64,000 nt of DNA from CANJIV01 sp046330225 (GTDB lineage: Bacteria; Actinomycetota; Thermoleophilia; Solirubrobacterales; Solirubrobacteraceae): contig JAXLTD010000010.1 in the NCBI GenBank assembly GCA_046330225.1, positions 72,775-136,774 on the forward strand. The letters are read 5' to 3'. Positions 9,800 to 20,398 of the stretch are shown piece by piece. Position 1 is the stretch's first letter, and each line of letters opens with the position of its first letter. Made by a program: the position numbers and the translations under genes. The notes under the pieces were generated by a model. That model worked only from the letters and a program-made list of their open reading frames with translations, did not search any database and was not told the DNA's origin.

Positions 9800-9809
9800 T
9801 GTGCTTCCG

Positions 9810-12683
<2,874 letters not shown>

Positions 12684-12694
12684 GCGGCCCGCCG

Positions 12695-13858
12695 ATGCCG
12701 GGCGGAGCCGCAGCGCCGCGCAGCGCGACCGTGATCGGCGGCGGGATCGGAGGCCTGGCGGCCGCCGTGGCGCTGCGCCAGGCCGGCTGGGCAACGCAGG
12801 TGTACGAGCGGGCGCCGGCGCTGGAGGCGGCGGGCGCGGGCATCACGCTGTTCGCCAACGCGATCAAGGCCCTGCGGCAGCTAGGCCTGGCCGACGCCGT
12901 CGCGGCGGCCGGCGAGCGGGATCTGGCGCCGGAGATCAGGCGTCCGGACGGCAGGGTGCTGGCAGCCGCGCCCGGGGCGGCGCTCGAGCAGCGCTTCGGC
13001 GCGCCCAGCATCGCACTGCACCGTGCTGACCTGCAACGGATCCTCCTGGAGGCCCAGGCCGCGCCGCCGGTGCTCGGGGCCGAACTCACGGGAATGACGG
13101 AGGACGCTGGCGGCATCACGGCCACCTTCGCCGACGGGAGTGCCGCCCGGTCCGCGGTGCTGATCGCGGCCGACGGCGCGAATTCGACGGCGCGCCGACA
13201 GCTGTTTCCCGGCTGGGAGGCCAGGCCGGCCGGCTACTCCGCGTGGCGCGGGGTCGTGATGCTGCCGTCAGCGGACCGCCCGAGAGTCGCGACCGAGACC
13301 TGGGGGCGGGGGGTGCGCTTCGGGGCGGTGCCGATCGGGGGCGGGCGCACCTACTGGTTCGCGACCGCGAACAGCGCCGGGCCGCCCGCCGAGGGCGAGG
13401 CGGCCGCCGGCTTCCTGCGCGGTGCCTTCGGCGCCTGGCATGCGCCGATTCCGGCGCTGCTGGCGGCCACCGACCCGGCGGCGATCATCGCGACACCGAT
13501 CGTTGACCTGCCGCCGCGGCCGCGCTGGGCCGCGGGGCGCGCGGCCGTGCTCGGCGACGCGGCCCACGCGATGACGCCCAACCTGGGCCAGGGCGCCGGC
13601 CAGGCATTGGAGGACGCGGTCGTCCTGGGCGCCTGCCTCGGGGCCGCCACGTCCGCGGAGCCCGCGGCTGCGCTCGCCGCCTACGCGCAGCGCCGCCACG
13701 CCCGCGCCGGGTGGATCGCCACGCGGTCGCGCCGCCTGGGCCGCCTCGGCCAGCTCCGCGGCGCCGCGACGTGCGCGCTGCGCGATGCTGTCGTGCGGGC
13801 GACCCCCGAGGCCGCCACCCTGCGCGCGCTCGATCGGATCGCCGGCTTCGAGCCGTAG
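12695..13858 (+). CDS. FAD-dependent monooxygenase (UbiH/salicylate-hydroxylase-like)
   Basis: A 387-residue class A flavin monooxygenase. It has the FAD-binding GGGIGG at residues 15-20 with the acidic end of the second strand (VYERA) and a DG-like motif IAADGANS (about 155). It also has the GD motif VLGDAAHAMTPNLGQGAGQA (about 285-304), which contacts both FAD and NAD(P)H. These enzymes hydroxylate aromatic or polycyclic small molecules with NAD(P)H and O2. The substrate is not evident, and the gene sits between uvrA and an acyltransferase, so context gives no clue. The ATG chosen is 11 bases after the uvrA stop. Its TAG stop forms the first bases of the next gene's -10 element. Confidence 0.85.
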   Translation: MPGGAAAPRSATVIGGGIGGLAAAVALRQAGWATQVYERAPALEAAGAGITLFANAIKALRQLGLADAVAAAGERDLAPEIRRPDGRVLAAAPGAALEQRFGAPSIALHRADLQRILLEAQAAPPVLGAELTGMTEDAGGITATFADGSAARSAVLIAADGANSTARRQLFPGWEARPAGYSAWRGVVMLPSADRPRVATETWGRGVRFGAVPIGGGRTYWFATANSAGPPAEGEAAAGFLRGAFGAWHAPIPALLAATDPAAIIATPIVDLPPRPRWAAGRAAVLGDAAHAMTPNLGQGAGQALEDAVVLGACLGAATSAEPAAALAAYAQRRHARAGWIATRSRRLGRLGQLRGAATCALRDAVVRATPEAATLRALDRIAGFEP

Positions 13859-13861
13859 AGT
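13856..13861 (+). promoter_or_regulatory. TAGAGT -10 element overlapping a stop codon
   Basis: The TAG of this hexamer is the stop codon of the monooxygenase gene. Seven bases separate it from the GTG of the acyltransferase, which would make that mRNA leaderless. Confidence 0.55.
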
Positions 13862-13868
13862 GCGGCCC

Positions 13869-14465
13869 GTGGATCCGCGGCTGAAGCTCTACCTGCAGAA
13901 GTGGCGCTGGTACCAGCGCAACGCGCTGCCCTGGAACCGGGCGGCGATCCACCGCGAGTTCCTGCGCCGCGGAGCCTTCGTGCGCTGGCCGGTCGAGGGG
14001 AACGTTCTCGAGGCGCTGCGGGAAGGCCGCCTCGAGATCGGCGCCGAGGCGCTGCTCGAGCCGGGCGTGTGGCTCACCGCGCCCGGCGACGCCCGGATCC
14101 GCATCGGGTCCGGCACGTTCCTGAACCGCAACGTCATGGTGGCGGCGGTGAGCCTCGTGGAGATCGGGGACCATTGCATGCTCGCCAACGGCTGCTTCGT
14201 CACCGACGGCAACCATCGGTTCGACGACCCCGACGCCCCGGTGCCCTGGCAGGGCTTCGACAGCAAGGGCCCGACGCGCATCGGCGACAACGTGTGGTGC
14301 GGGGCCAACGTCGTGGTCACGAGCGGCGTGACGATCGGGCAGCGGACCGTGGTGGGCGCCAACAGCGTCGTGACCCAGGACCTGCCGCCCTTCTCGATCG
14401 CGGCCGGCGCCCCGGCCCGGGTGCTGCGCACGATCGACTACGGCGGCGCCGAGGCGGGCCGTTAA
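13869..14465 (+). CDS. Hexapeptide-repeat (left-handed beta-helix) acyltransferase
   Basis: A 198-residue protein starting at GTG 13869. From about residue 55 it has the [LIV]-G-x4 hexapeptide pattern of left-handed beta-helix acyltransferases, with IRIGSGTFLNRN, VEIGDHCMLANGC, TRIGDNVWCGANVVV and VTIGQRTVVGANSVV, and a terminal AAGAPARVLR typical of maltose/galactoside O-acetyltransferases. The likely catalytic His is in TDGNHRF. Such enzymes move an acetyl group from acetyl-CoA to a sugar hydroxyl. The N-terminal 50 residues are basic and aromatic. It is monocistronic: leaderless promoter in front, perfect terminator behind. Confidence 0.85.
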   Translation: MDPRLKLYLQKWRWYQRNALPWNRAAIHREFLRRGAFVRWPVEGNVLEALREGRLEIGAEALLEPGVWLTAPGDARIRIGSGTFLNRNVMVAAVSLVEIGDHCMLANGCFVTDGNHRFDDPDAPVPWQGFDSKGPTRIGDNVWCGANVVVTSGVTIGQRTVVGANSVVTQDLPPFSIAAGAPARVLRTIDYGGAEAGR

Positions 14466-14469
14466 CTGC

Positions 14470-14497
14470 GCCGGCCGGGCCCGAGGGCCCGGCCGGC
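14470..14497. terminator. Bidirectional hairpin terminator between convergent genes
   Basis: A perfect 13-bp inverted repeat (GCCGGCCGGGCCC, two bases, GGGCCCGGCCGGC) between the stops of two convergent genes. It would fold in either transcript. Confidence 0.75.
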
Positions 14498-14525
14498 AGC
14501 TCACGGAACGCGGTCGTGAGGCTGG

Positions 14526-15419
14526 TCAGGCTCCGGGCGCCGCGGCCGGGGCCGGGGCCGCCGGCGGCGCCTTGACGAGCTCGATCTCGTGGAACACCGA
14601 GCCCGCCGCGGTCACCTCGATCTCGGCCTGGTGGACGGCCGTGCCGGCGACGAGGTCGGCGGCGGTGCACTGGCCCTCGCCGTCGTCATCGGACTCGGGC
14701 TTGTCGCCGGAGGCGCCGGGCGTGTCGTCGTCGCCCTCGGAGCCCCGGCCGGAGCCAGGGGTGTCCTCGGCGGACCCGCTGCCGTCGTGACGGCTGGCGC
14801 CGTGGCTGCCGTGGCCGCGCTCGTGGTCGCCCTCGGACTCGCACTTGATCTCGGTGCTGGCGTTCACCGTGCCGCTGACCGTGGTCCCGTTGGCCAAAGT
14901 GATCGACAGCGCGCCGGTCTTCGCGTCGAACGAGGCGATCGTCCCGGCCTGCTCGGCGCCGTCCTTCACGCCGTCGTCGTCGGTGTCGGGATCCTTGGGG
15001 TCGTTGCCCGTGCGGTCCTCTGCGGCGTTCGCGAGGTGGTCGCGGTCGCGATCCTCCCGGCCGTCCGGGCGCCCGTTGCCGTTCGTGTCGCGGCTGCGGG
15101 GGTTCGTGCCTTCGCGGTCCTCGTTGCCGTTGTCCACGCCGTCACGGTCCGCATCCTCGTTGGCGTCGTTGACGCCGTCGTTGTCGGTGTCGGCGTCGCG
15201 CGGGTCGGTGTGGGCCCGGTACTCGGCGATGTTGCGCAGGCCGTCGCGGTCCGGATCGCGGCTGGCGTCGTTGCGAGCGGTGCTGAGATGGTGCTGGCGC
15301 TCCCAGCGGTCGGGCATGCCGTCGTGGTCGCGGTCGCGGGCCTTGGCCGAGGCGGCGGCCGGGACCGCCAGCACCACGAGGGCGGCCAAGGCGGTGATGG
15401 TGGTGCGTAGCTTGGGCAT
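14526..15419 (-). CDS. Secreted calcium-binding (thrombospondin type-3-like repeat) protein
   Basis: This 297-residue protein has a signal peptide (about residues 1-26, ending PAAASA). Residues 29-155 carry a run of Asp-rich DxDxDG-type calcium loops (for example DRDHDGMPD, DPDRDGLRN, DTDNDGVND, DTDDDGVKD) as in thrombospondin type-3 or bacterial adhesin stalks. A short beta domain follows (about 158-190, TIASFDAKTGALSITLANGT), resembling DUF5666-like modules. The rest is Asp/Gly/Ser-rich with a final Ala/Pro tail. Start ATG has an AAGGAG site. The gene follows the sigma-factor gene on the same strand, 123 bases away, and may belong to its regulon (inference). Probably a structural surface protein. 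Confidence 0.75.
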   Translation of the reverse strand: MPKLRTTITALAALVVLAVPAAASAKARDRDHDGMPDRWERQHHLSTARNDASRDPDRDGLRNIAEYRAHTDPRDADTDNDGVNDANEDADRDGVDNGNEDREGTNPRSRDTNGNGRPDGREDRDRDHLANAAEDRTGNDPKDPDTDDDGVKDGAEQAGTIASFDAKTGALSITLANGTTVSGTVNASTEIKCESEGDHERGHGSHGASRHDGSGSAEDTPGSGRGSEGDDDTPGASGDKPESDDDGEGQCTAADLVAGTAVHQAEIEVTAAGSVFHEIELVKAPPAAPAPAAAPGA

Positions 15420-15526
15420 TTCGCTCCTTTGCCCCGTCGGTGCGACCGGGCCTCTGGAAAGGACGTTCGGGGGTTGGGACGCGGCCGGTCCGGAAAGGTC
15501 ACGGTCCGCACGGAACGGAACGGACG

Positions 15527-15544
15527 GACGGCCGGCCGGCCGTC
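15527..15544 (-). terminator. Palindromic hairpin after the sigma-factor gene
   Basis: The 18-bp palindrome GACGGCCGGCCGGCCGTC begins at the stop codon of the sigma-factor gene and extends downstream. It probably ends or attenuates that transcript before the calcium-binding protein gene. Confidence 0.5.
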
Positions 15545-16913
15545 AGGGCGACCCGTCGCCGCCGTGATCGCCGCCCGGGGTGTCGGACGGGCTGGCGCCG
15601 GACGGATCGCTGCTGGTGCTTCCGCCGCCGGAGGACTCGCCACCGCCCGAGGACTCGGACGCTCCGGACGATCCCTCGCCGGACGACTCGGCGCCCGAGG
15701 ACTCGCCGCCGCCAGAGGAATCGCTCGGCGACGAATCCTCGCGGCTGCTGCCGGACCGGTCGCGCCCGGACCTGGACCCGGACTCGCTGCGACCGGAGCC
15801 GCTGCGATCGGACCCGCTGCGATCGGACCCGCTGCGGCCGCTCCGTTCGCCGCTGCCCGAACGGTCGCCCGACCGGTCCTCCGAGCCGCCGGAGTCGCGC
15901 GAGGAGGACGGGCGCTCCCCGCTCCCGTTCCCTCTCCCCGAACCCGGCCTGCTGCGCTGTCCGTCGCCCGAGCGGGCGCCGTCGCTCCCGGCCGACGGGG
16001 CGGACCCCGGTCCGTCCGAACTGCCGCTTTGGCTCGTGCCCGAGCCGCTCCGTCCCCCGGCCTCCCGCACGAGGGTCGTGGCCGAGCCGCCGCCGGCGTC
16101 CCCGGCGCTGCCGGCGGTGCCGCTCGGGCCTGCGCTGGCGCGGGGCGGCGCGGCCGAGCTCGTGCTGGCGGTCTCGGCCAGCTTGACCGAGCCGGTCGCG
16201 ATCGCGCCCGCGGCGACGACGACCGCGGCGGTCTTCACCGCCGCGGCGCCCGCTCCCGCCGCGCCCGCGCCGGCGGCGAGCTCGGCGATGCGCCCGGTCG
16301 CCTCCACGGCGGTCGGGCCTCCGGCGGCGGCCGCCCAGGCAGCGGCGGGCAGCGGGGTCACCGCCGTGGCGGCGGCGCGCAGGGTCGCGCGGGCCCGGTG
16401 AACGAGCTGGCGGACCGCGCCCTCGCTGACGCCCAGGTCGCGGGCGATGTCGGCGCGGCTGTCGCCCTCGATCGCTGTGCGCAGCAGGGCCTCGCGCTGG
16501 CTCTCGGGCAGCGCGGCGACGCCGGCCAGCGTCTCGCGGATCACGGCCCGGCGCTCGACGTCCTCCTCGGTGCTGCCGAGCGAGCTCAGCGACTCCGAGA
16601 GCTCGGAGAGGTCATAGCCGCTCTGCCGGATCGCGTCCAGGGAGGCGTTGCGGGCCACGGTGTAGAGCCAGGGACGCAGGTCGCGCACGCTCGCGCGGCC
16701 CGTGCTGAGCGCCGTCCAGGCATTGAGGAAGGCCTGCTGGAGCACGTCGTCGGCCCGTGGCTCGGGCAGCAGGCGCCGGACGTAGCGGCGCAGCGGGGCC
16801 CGGTAGCGCTGGACGATGGCCTCGAAGGCGCGCTCGTGCCCGGACTGGGCGAGCGCCAGCAGGCGCTCGTCGGACTGGGTGCCCAGCAGGGCAGTGGAGA
16901 TGATGGGGGTCAT
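15543..16913 (-). CDS. ECF-type sigma factor with C-terminal membrane segment and long Ser/Gly tail
   Basis: A 456-residue protein. Residues 17-90 form sigma region 2 (RAFEAIVQRYRAPLRRYVRR, then DDVLQQAFLNAW and RPWLYTVARN). Residues 125-180 form region 4, with a helix-turn-helix RADIARDLGVSEGAVRQLVH. This part alone is the size of a normal ECF sigma factor. It continues with an Ala/Gly-rich hydrophobic segment (about 212-245), long enough to cross the membrane, and then about 205 residues of Ser/Gly/Asp/Arg low complexity. The topology would put the sigma domains inside the cell and the tail outside, so the protein could be a membrane-held sigma factor released by proteolysis, or could sense the envelope through its tail (inference). 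No separate anti-sigma gene is adjacent. Confidence 0.8.
   Translation of the reverse strand: MTPIISTALLGTQSDERLLALAQSGHERAFEAIVQRYRAPLRRYVRRLLPEPRADDVLQQAFLNAWTALSTGRASVRDLRPWLYTVARNASLDAIRQSGYDLSELSESLSSLGSTEEDVERRAVIRETLAGVAALPESQREALLRTAIEGDSRADIARDLGVSEGAVRQLVHRARATLRAAATAVTPLPAAAWAAAAGGPTAVEATGRIAELAAGAGAAGAGAAAVKTAAVVVAAGAIATGSVKLAETASTSSAAPPRASAGPSGTAGSAGDAGGGSATTLVREAGGRSGSGTSQSGSSDGPGSAPSAGSDGARSGDGQRSRPGSGRGNGSGERPSSSRDSGGSEDRSGDRSGSGERSGRSGSDRSGSDRSGSGRSESGSRSGRDRSGSSREDSSPSDSSGGGESSGAESSGEGSSGASESSGGGESSGGGSTSSDPSGASPSDTPGGDHGGDGSP
15786..15830 (-). repeat. 15-bp tandem repeat in the sigma-factor tail
   Basis: Two identical 15-bp units (15801-15815 and 15816-15830), preceded by a diverged third copy, encode repeated Gly-Ser-Asp-Arg-Ser-type pentapeptides. 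Confidence 0.75.
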
Positions 16914-16960
16914 GGTGAGCGCCGGCGCCCCCGGGACGGGGCTCCGCGTCCCTTGTGACG

Positions 16961-16966
16961 AGGGTA
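16961..16966 (-). promoter_or_regulatory. Possible TACCCT -10 element of the sigma-factor gene
   Basis: Located 47 bases before the start codon, which would leave a leader of about 40 bases. No clear -35, so weakly supported. Confidence 0.3.
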
Positions 16967-17012
16967 GCGGCCCAAAGTCACGGAAGACATTTCGGCGCGT
17001 GGCGCCCGCAGC

Positions 17013-17041
17013 TTGACCCGGCCGACCGCCCGGAGGATGCT
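17013..17041 (+). promoter_or_regulatory. Possible sigma-70-like promoter (TTGACC-N17-GATGCT)
   Basis: A good -35 with 17-base spacing to a weak -10, giving a leader of about 30 bases with AGGAGG at 17064-17069 before the secreted protein gene. Confidence 0.4.
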
Positions 17042-17077
17042 GACGGTCGGCATGCCCGCGAGCAGGAGGAGTCGGAG

Positions 17078-17650
17078 ATGGCGGTTCGTCGCATTGTCAT
17101 GGCAGCCCTGGTCGCCTCGCTCGTGCTGGCCGCGCCCGCGCTCGCCAGGCTCCCGCGCCCCAAGACGACGCTGATCGTCCCCGGGAGGTCGCTCGCGGGC
17201 GTCAAGCTCGACATGACGCAGGCCCAGGCCCTGGGCCAGTGGGGCGCGACGTCGTGCTCGAGCGGCGTATGCCGATGGATCGGTCCCGGAAACCCCAGCC
17301 AGGCCGAGCGGGCGACCGTGAGCCTCTGGCGGGGGAAGGTGGTCGGGATCGCGATCACCGCGGGGTGGACGGGGGCGAACGTCAAGTTCAAGCCCGGCGT
17401 CCTGTCGAGATGGCGGACCGCCAAGGGCATTCAGCTCGGCTCGAAGAAGAGCGCGGTCCGGAGGGCGTATCCGTCGGCCAAGGCGAACACCGGAGAGGCG
17501 GTCCAGGGCTACGACCTGTTCGCCGGCGCGCGCCCGAACCTCAGCGTCACGCGGTTCTCGACGTCCGGGCACGGCGCGACGCCGACGCTGATCCGAGGCA
17601 TCGAGGTCAACTGGGACGTGTGCCACTTCATGCGCGATACGTGCGGCTGA
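17078..17650 (+). CDS. Secreted protein with two BamE/SmpA-like motifs, unknown function
   Basis: The 190-residue protein starts at ATG 17078, eight bases after AGGAGG. It has a signal peptide (about residues 1-22, ending PALA). The mature part has two related units: one begins SLAGVKLDMTQAQALGQWG, the other AKGIQLGSKKSAVRRAYP. Each looks like the beta-alpha motif of BamE/SmpA (GVxLGMTxxQVxxxWG). Between them is a CSSGVCRW cysteine pair. Function unknown; I associate proteins of this type with secreted actinobacterial proteins. The gene is divergent from the membrane-sigma gene and 24 bases from the convergent panB. Confidence 0.6.
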   Translation: MAVRRIVMAALVASLVLAAPALARLPRPKTTLIVPGRSLAGVKLDMTQAQALGQWGATSCSSGVCRWIGPGNPSQAERATVSLWRGKVVGIAITAGWTGANVKFKPGVLSRWRTAKGIQLGSKKSAVRRAYPSAKANTGEAVQGYDLFAGARPNLSVTRFSTSGHGATPTLIRGIEVNWDVCHFMRDTCG

Positions 17651-17674
17651 GCGTCACGGGAGCTTCGGCGCGCC

Positions 17675-18592
17675 TCAGCTCATGAAGTCGTACGCGCCGG
17701 TGTGGTGCTCGGTCATCCGCGCCCGGAAGCGCTCGAGCTCCTCGGGGTCGATCGAATAGGTGTGATCGGCGGTCGGATACCGGCCGGTGCGCACGTCCTG
17801 GGCGTACTCGCGGACCCCGGCCGCCATCTCGTCGCCGATGTCGCGGTAGCGCTTCACGAAGCGGGCGCCGTGCCCGTCGCGGATGCCGAGGAGGTCGTGG
17901 AACACCAGGACCTGGCCGTCGGTCGACGGGCCCGCGCCGATCCCGATCACCGGGATCTCGAGCCGGGCCATCATGAGCTCGGCCACCGCGGCCGGGATCG
18001 CCTCGAGGACGATCGAGAAGCAGCCGGCGTCCTGGAGCGCCATCGCATCGCGGGCGACGTCGGCGGCCCGCTGGGCGGTCCGGCCCTGGGCCCGGTAGCC
18101 GCCGAGCGCCGTGGCCGTCTGGGGCGTGAGCCCGACGTGGCCCATCACCGGGATCCCGGCCCGGGCGATGGCCCGGGCGCGGTCCACCGACGACCCGCCG
18201 CCTTCGAGCTTGACGGCATCGCAGCCGGCCTCCTTGACGAACCGCTGAGCCGTGGCGATCGCCGCCTCGTCGGAGGCCTCGTAGGACCCGAAGGGCAGGT
18301 CGCCGACCAGCAGCGGCGTGCGCAGGCCGCGCCGCACCGCCCGGGCGAGCATCAGCATCTCGTCCATCCCGACGGGCACCGTCGTGTCGTAGCCGAGGAC
18401 GGTCATGGCTGCCGAATCGCCGACGAGGACGACATCGACCTCGGCGGCCTCGGCCGCGCGGGCCGACGGGAAGTCGTACGCCGTGACCATGACGATCGGC
18501 GTCCCGGCCTCCTTCATCTCCTGCAGCCGCGGGAGCGTCACCGGCGGCCGGCCGGGGTCGGGGGAGTCGGGCACGCGGGGGGCGGAGGACAT
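17675..18592 (-). CDS. panB: 3-methyl-2-oxobutanoate hydroxymethyltransferase
   Basis: PanB (305 residues) makes ketopantoate from 2-oxoisovalerate and methylene-tetrahydrofolate, the first step of pantothenate synthesis. The TIM-barrel motifs are clear: VMVTAYDFPSA, VLVGDSAAMTVLG (Mg-binding Asp), DLPFGSYE, VKLEGG, MGHVGLTPQ and the catalytic-Glu region VLEAIPA, followed by IGIGAGPSTDGQVLVFHDLLG. It starts at ATG 18592, 11 bases after the stop of the upstream panC fusion, with GAAGGG as the ribosome site. The two genes form a pantothenate operon. Confidence 0.97.
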   Translation of the reverse strand: MSSAPRVPDSPDPGRPPVTLPRLQEMKEAGTPIVMVTAYDFPSARAAEAAEVDVVLVGDSAAMTVLGYDTTVPVGMDEMLMLARAVRRGLRTPLLVGDLPFGSYEASDEAAIATAQRFVKEAGCDAVKLEGGGSSVDRARAIARAGIPVMGHVGLTPQTATALGGYRAQGRTAQRAADVARDAMALQDAGCFSIVLEAIPAAVAELMMARLEIPVIGIGAGPSTDGQVLVFHDLLGIRDGHGARFVKRYRDIGDEMAAGVREYAQDVRTGRYPTADHTYSIDPEELERFRARMTEHHTGAYDFMS

Positions 18593-18603
18593 GCGGGTTC
18601 CCT

Positions 18604-20280
18604 TCAATCGCGGTCGGCGCCGGAGCCGGTCGCCGCCTTGGGACGGCCAGGTCCCGCCAGGGCATCCGGGCGGGGGGTGAGGACGGTGTTGTCGATGAGG
18701 CGCGCCGGCCCGACCTGGGCGGCGACGGCCACCAGGGCGTCGCGCGCGATCGTTCCGACGGGCTCGAAGGTGTCGGGGTCGACGACGGCGGCGTACTCGG
18801 GCTCGACGCCGAAGGGCGCCATCGCCGCGGCCACGGCGGCCTCGATGGCCGCGGCGGAGCGCTCGCCGCCGGCGACGGCGGCCTCGGCGGCATCCAGGCC
18901 GCGGCGCAGCGCGATCGCGCGCGCCCGGTCCTCGGGTCCGAGGTAGGCGTTGCGGCTCGACATGGCCAGCCCGTCGGGCTCGCGGACGGTGGGGAGCGCC
19001 TCGATCCGGACGGGCAGGTCGAGATCGCGGACCATTCGCCGCACGACCGCCGCCTGCTGCGCGTCCTTGTGGCCGAAGAAGGCGACGTCGGGCTGCGCCA
19101 TCCCGAGCAGCTTGGCCACCACGGTCGTGACGCCGGTGAAGTGGGCCGCCCCGCGGCTGGCCCCTTCCAGGCGCTCGGTCAGCCCCGAGACGGCGACGGT
19201 CGTGGCGAATCCGTCCGGGTAGACCTCCGCCACGGCGGGCGCGAACAGGATGTCGGCGCCGGCACCGGCGGCGGCCTGCGCGTCGCGGTCCTCGTCGCGC
19301 GGATAGGCCGCGAGGTCTTCGGCCGGGCCGAACTGCGCAGGGTTCACGAACAGCGAGACGAGAACGACGTCGCACGTGTCGCGCGCCCGGCGGATCAGCG
19401 ACAGGTGGCCGTCGTGCAGCGCGCCCATGGTCGGCACGAGGCCGATGGTCGCGCCAGCCCGCCGCGGGCCGGCGAGGGCGGCGCGGAGGCCGGCCACCGT
19501 CCGGATGGTCCGGAGCGGTCCGGGCGCCGATGCCGGGGCGCCGTCCGCGGCCACGGCGCGGGTGGCGGCCACGAGCGCATCGAAGAGATCGAGGTGCTCC
19601 GGCGTGCGGGCGGCGACCGCCTCGCGCTGGCGGCGCACCGTCGCGTCGTCGCCGCGGGCCACCGGCCCGGTCAGCGCCGCCTGGGGCCCGAGCCGGGCCC
19701 AGTTCTCGACGGTGGCGCGCACGAGCGGGGCAAGCTGGGCGCGTGAGACCCCCGCGGTCGTGCCGAGCCGCTCCGCGGCGGCCTCGAGCGTGACGAGGAA
19801 GTTCGACGCGACCGACGCGGCGGCGTGGTAGGCGGCGCGGTCGCCCTCCGCGATCCGCGCCGGCGCGAGGCCGAGGCGCGTCGCGAGGGCCTCGGCCGCA
19901 GCGAGCGCCCGCGACGAGGTGCCGTCGACGGCGGCGCCCGCGCCGGCGAAGTCGGCGCCCGCCGCGGTGACGGTCATCAGCGGGTGCAGCGAGAAGCCCT
20001 CGCGGCCGCCGAGCACGTCGAGGCCCGACGCGCCCGAGCAGTGGCCGAGCAGGGGCCCGGGGGCGGTCGCGCCGGCTGCCGCGGCGATCTCGCCGTCGGG
20101 CACGCACAGGAGGATCGCGTCGGCGCCCGCGCCGTCGGCGCCGCGCCCGAGCGGCCCCTCCACCTCGAGACCGGCCTGCGCGCACGCCGCCGCGAGCGCA
20201 TGCCCGAGACGGCCGCGGCCGATGACGGCGAGGCGGCGCGGACAGGGGTCGGGGGAGTCGTGGCGTTCCAGTTCCCGCAT
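18604..20280 (-). CDS. panC: Fusion of Rossmann/DUF2520 (putative ketopantoate reductase) and pantoate-beta-alanine ligase
   Basis: One continuous 558-residue frame. Residues 15-100 are a dinucleotide-binding Rossmann domain (LAVIGRGRLGHALAAA, then LLCVPDGEI and the GHCSG strand). Residues about 120-250 are an all-helical DUF2520 domain (DRAAYHAAASVASNFLVTL). Residues 257-540 are complete PanC: PTMGALHDGH at 283-292, FVNPAQFGP, FFGHKDAQQ and the loop MSSRNAYLG. PanC joins pantoate to beta-alanine with ATP. The N-terminal half has the shape of a ketopantoate reductase, and no classical panE is in the window, so the fusion could make pantoate and condense it (inference). No stop or frame change separates the halves. 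Confidence 0.9.
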   Translation of the reverse strand: MRELERHDSPDPCPRRLAVIGRGRLGHALAAACAQAGLEVEGPLGRGADGAGADAILLCVPDGEIAAAAGATAPGPLLGHCSGASGLDVLGGREGFSLHPLMTVTAAGADFAGAGAAVDGTSSRALAAAEALATRLGLAPARIAEGDRAAYHAAASVASNFLVTLEAAAERLGTTAGVSRAQLAPLVRATVENWARLGPQAALTGPVARGDDATVRRQREAVAARTPEHLDLFDALVAATRAVAADGAPASAPGPLRTIRTVAGLRAALAGPRRAGATIGLVPTMGALHDGHLSLIRRARDTCDVVLVSLFVNPAQFGPAEDLAAYPRDEDRDAQAAAGAGADILFAPAVAEVYPDGFATTVAVSGLTERLEGASRGAAHFTGVTTVVAKLLGMAQPDVAFFGHKDAQQAAVVRRMVRDLDLPVRIEALPTVREPDGLAMSSRNAYLGPEDRARAIALRRGLDAAEAAVAGGERSAAAIEAAVAAAMAPFGVEPEYAAVVDPDTFEPVGTIARDALVAVAAQVGPARLIDNTVLTPRPDALAGPGRPKAATGSGADRD

Positions 20281-20385
20281 CGAGATACCGGTCGCAGCGT
20301 GGGGGGTGGGGCGGGGTCCGGCACCGGTCTGCCCTCGTTGCGGAGTGGCAGCCGGCCCGGGCAGTGTACCGCGGCACCGTCCGGG

Positions 20386-20391
20386 TACGAT
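20386..20391 (+). promoter_or_regulatory. TACGAT -10 element, leaderless uracil-DNA glycosylase gene
   Basis: Seven bases before the ATG at 20399. The promoter is divergent from the panC-panB operon. Confidence 0.55.
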
Positions 20392-20398
20392 CGGCGCG

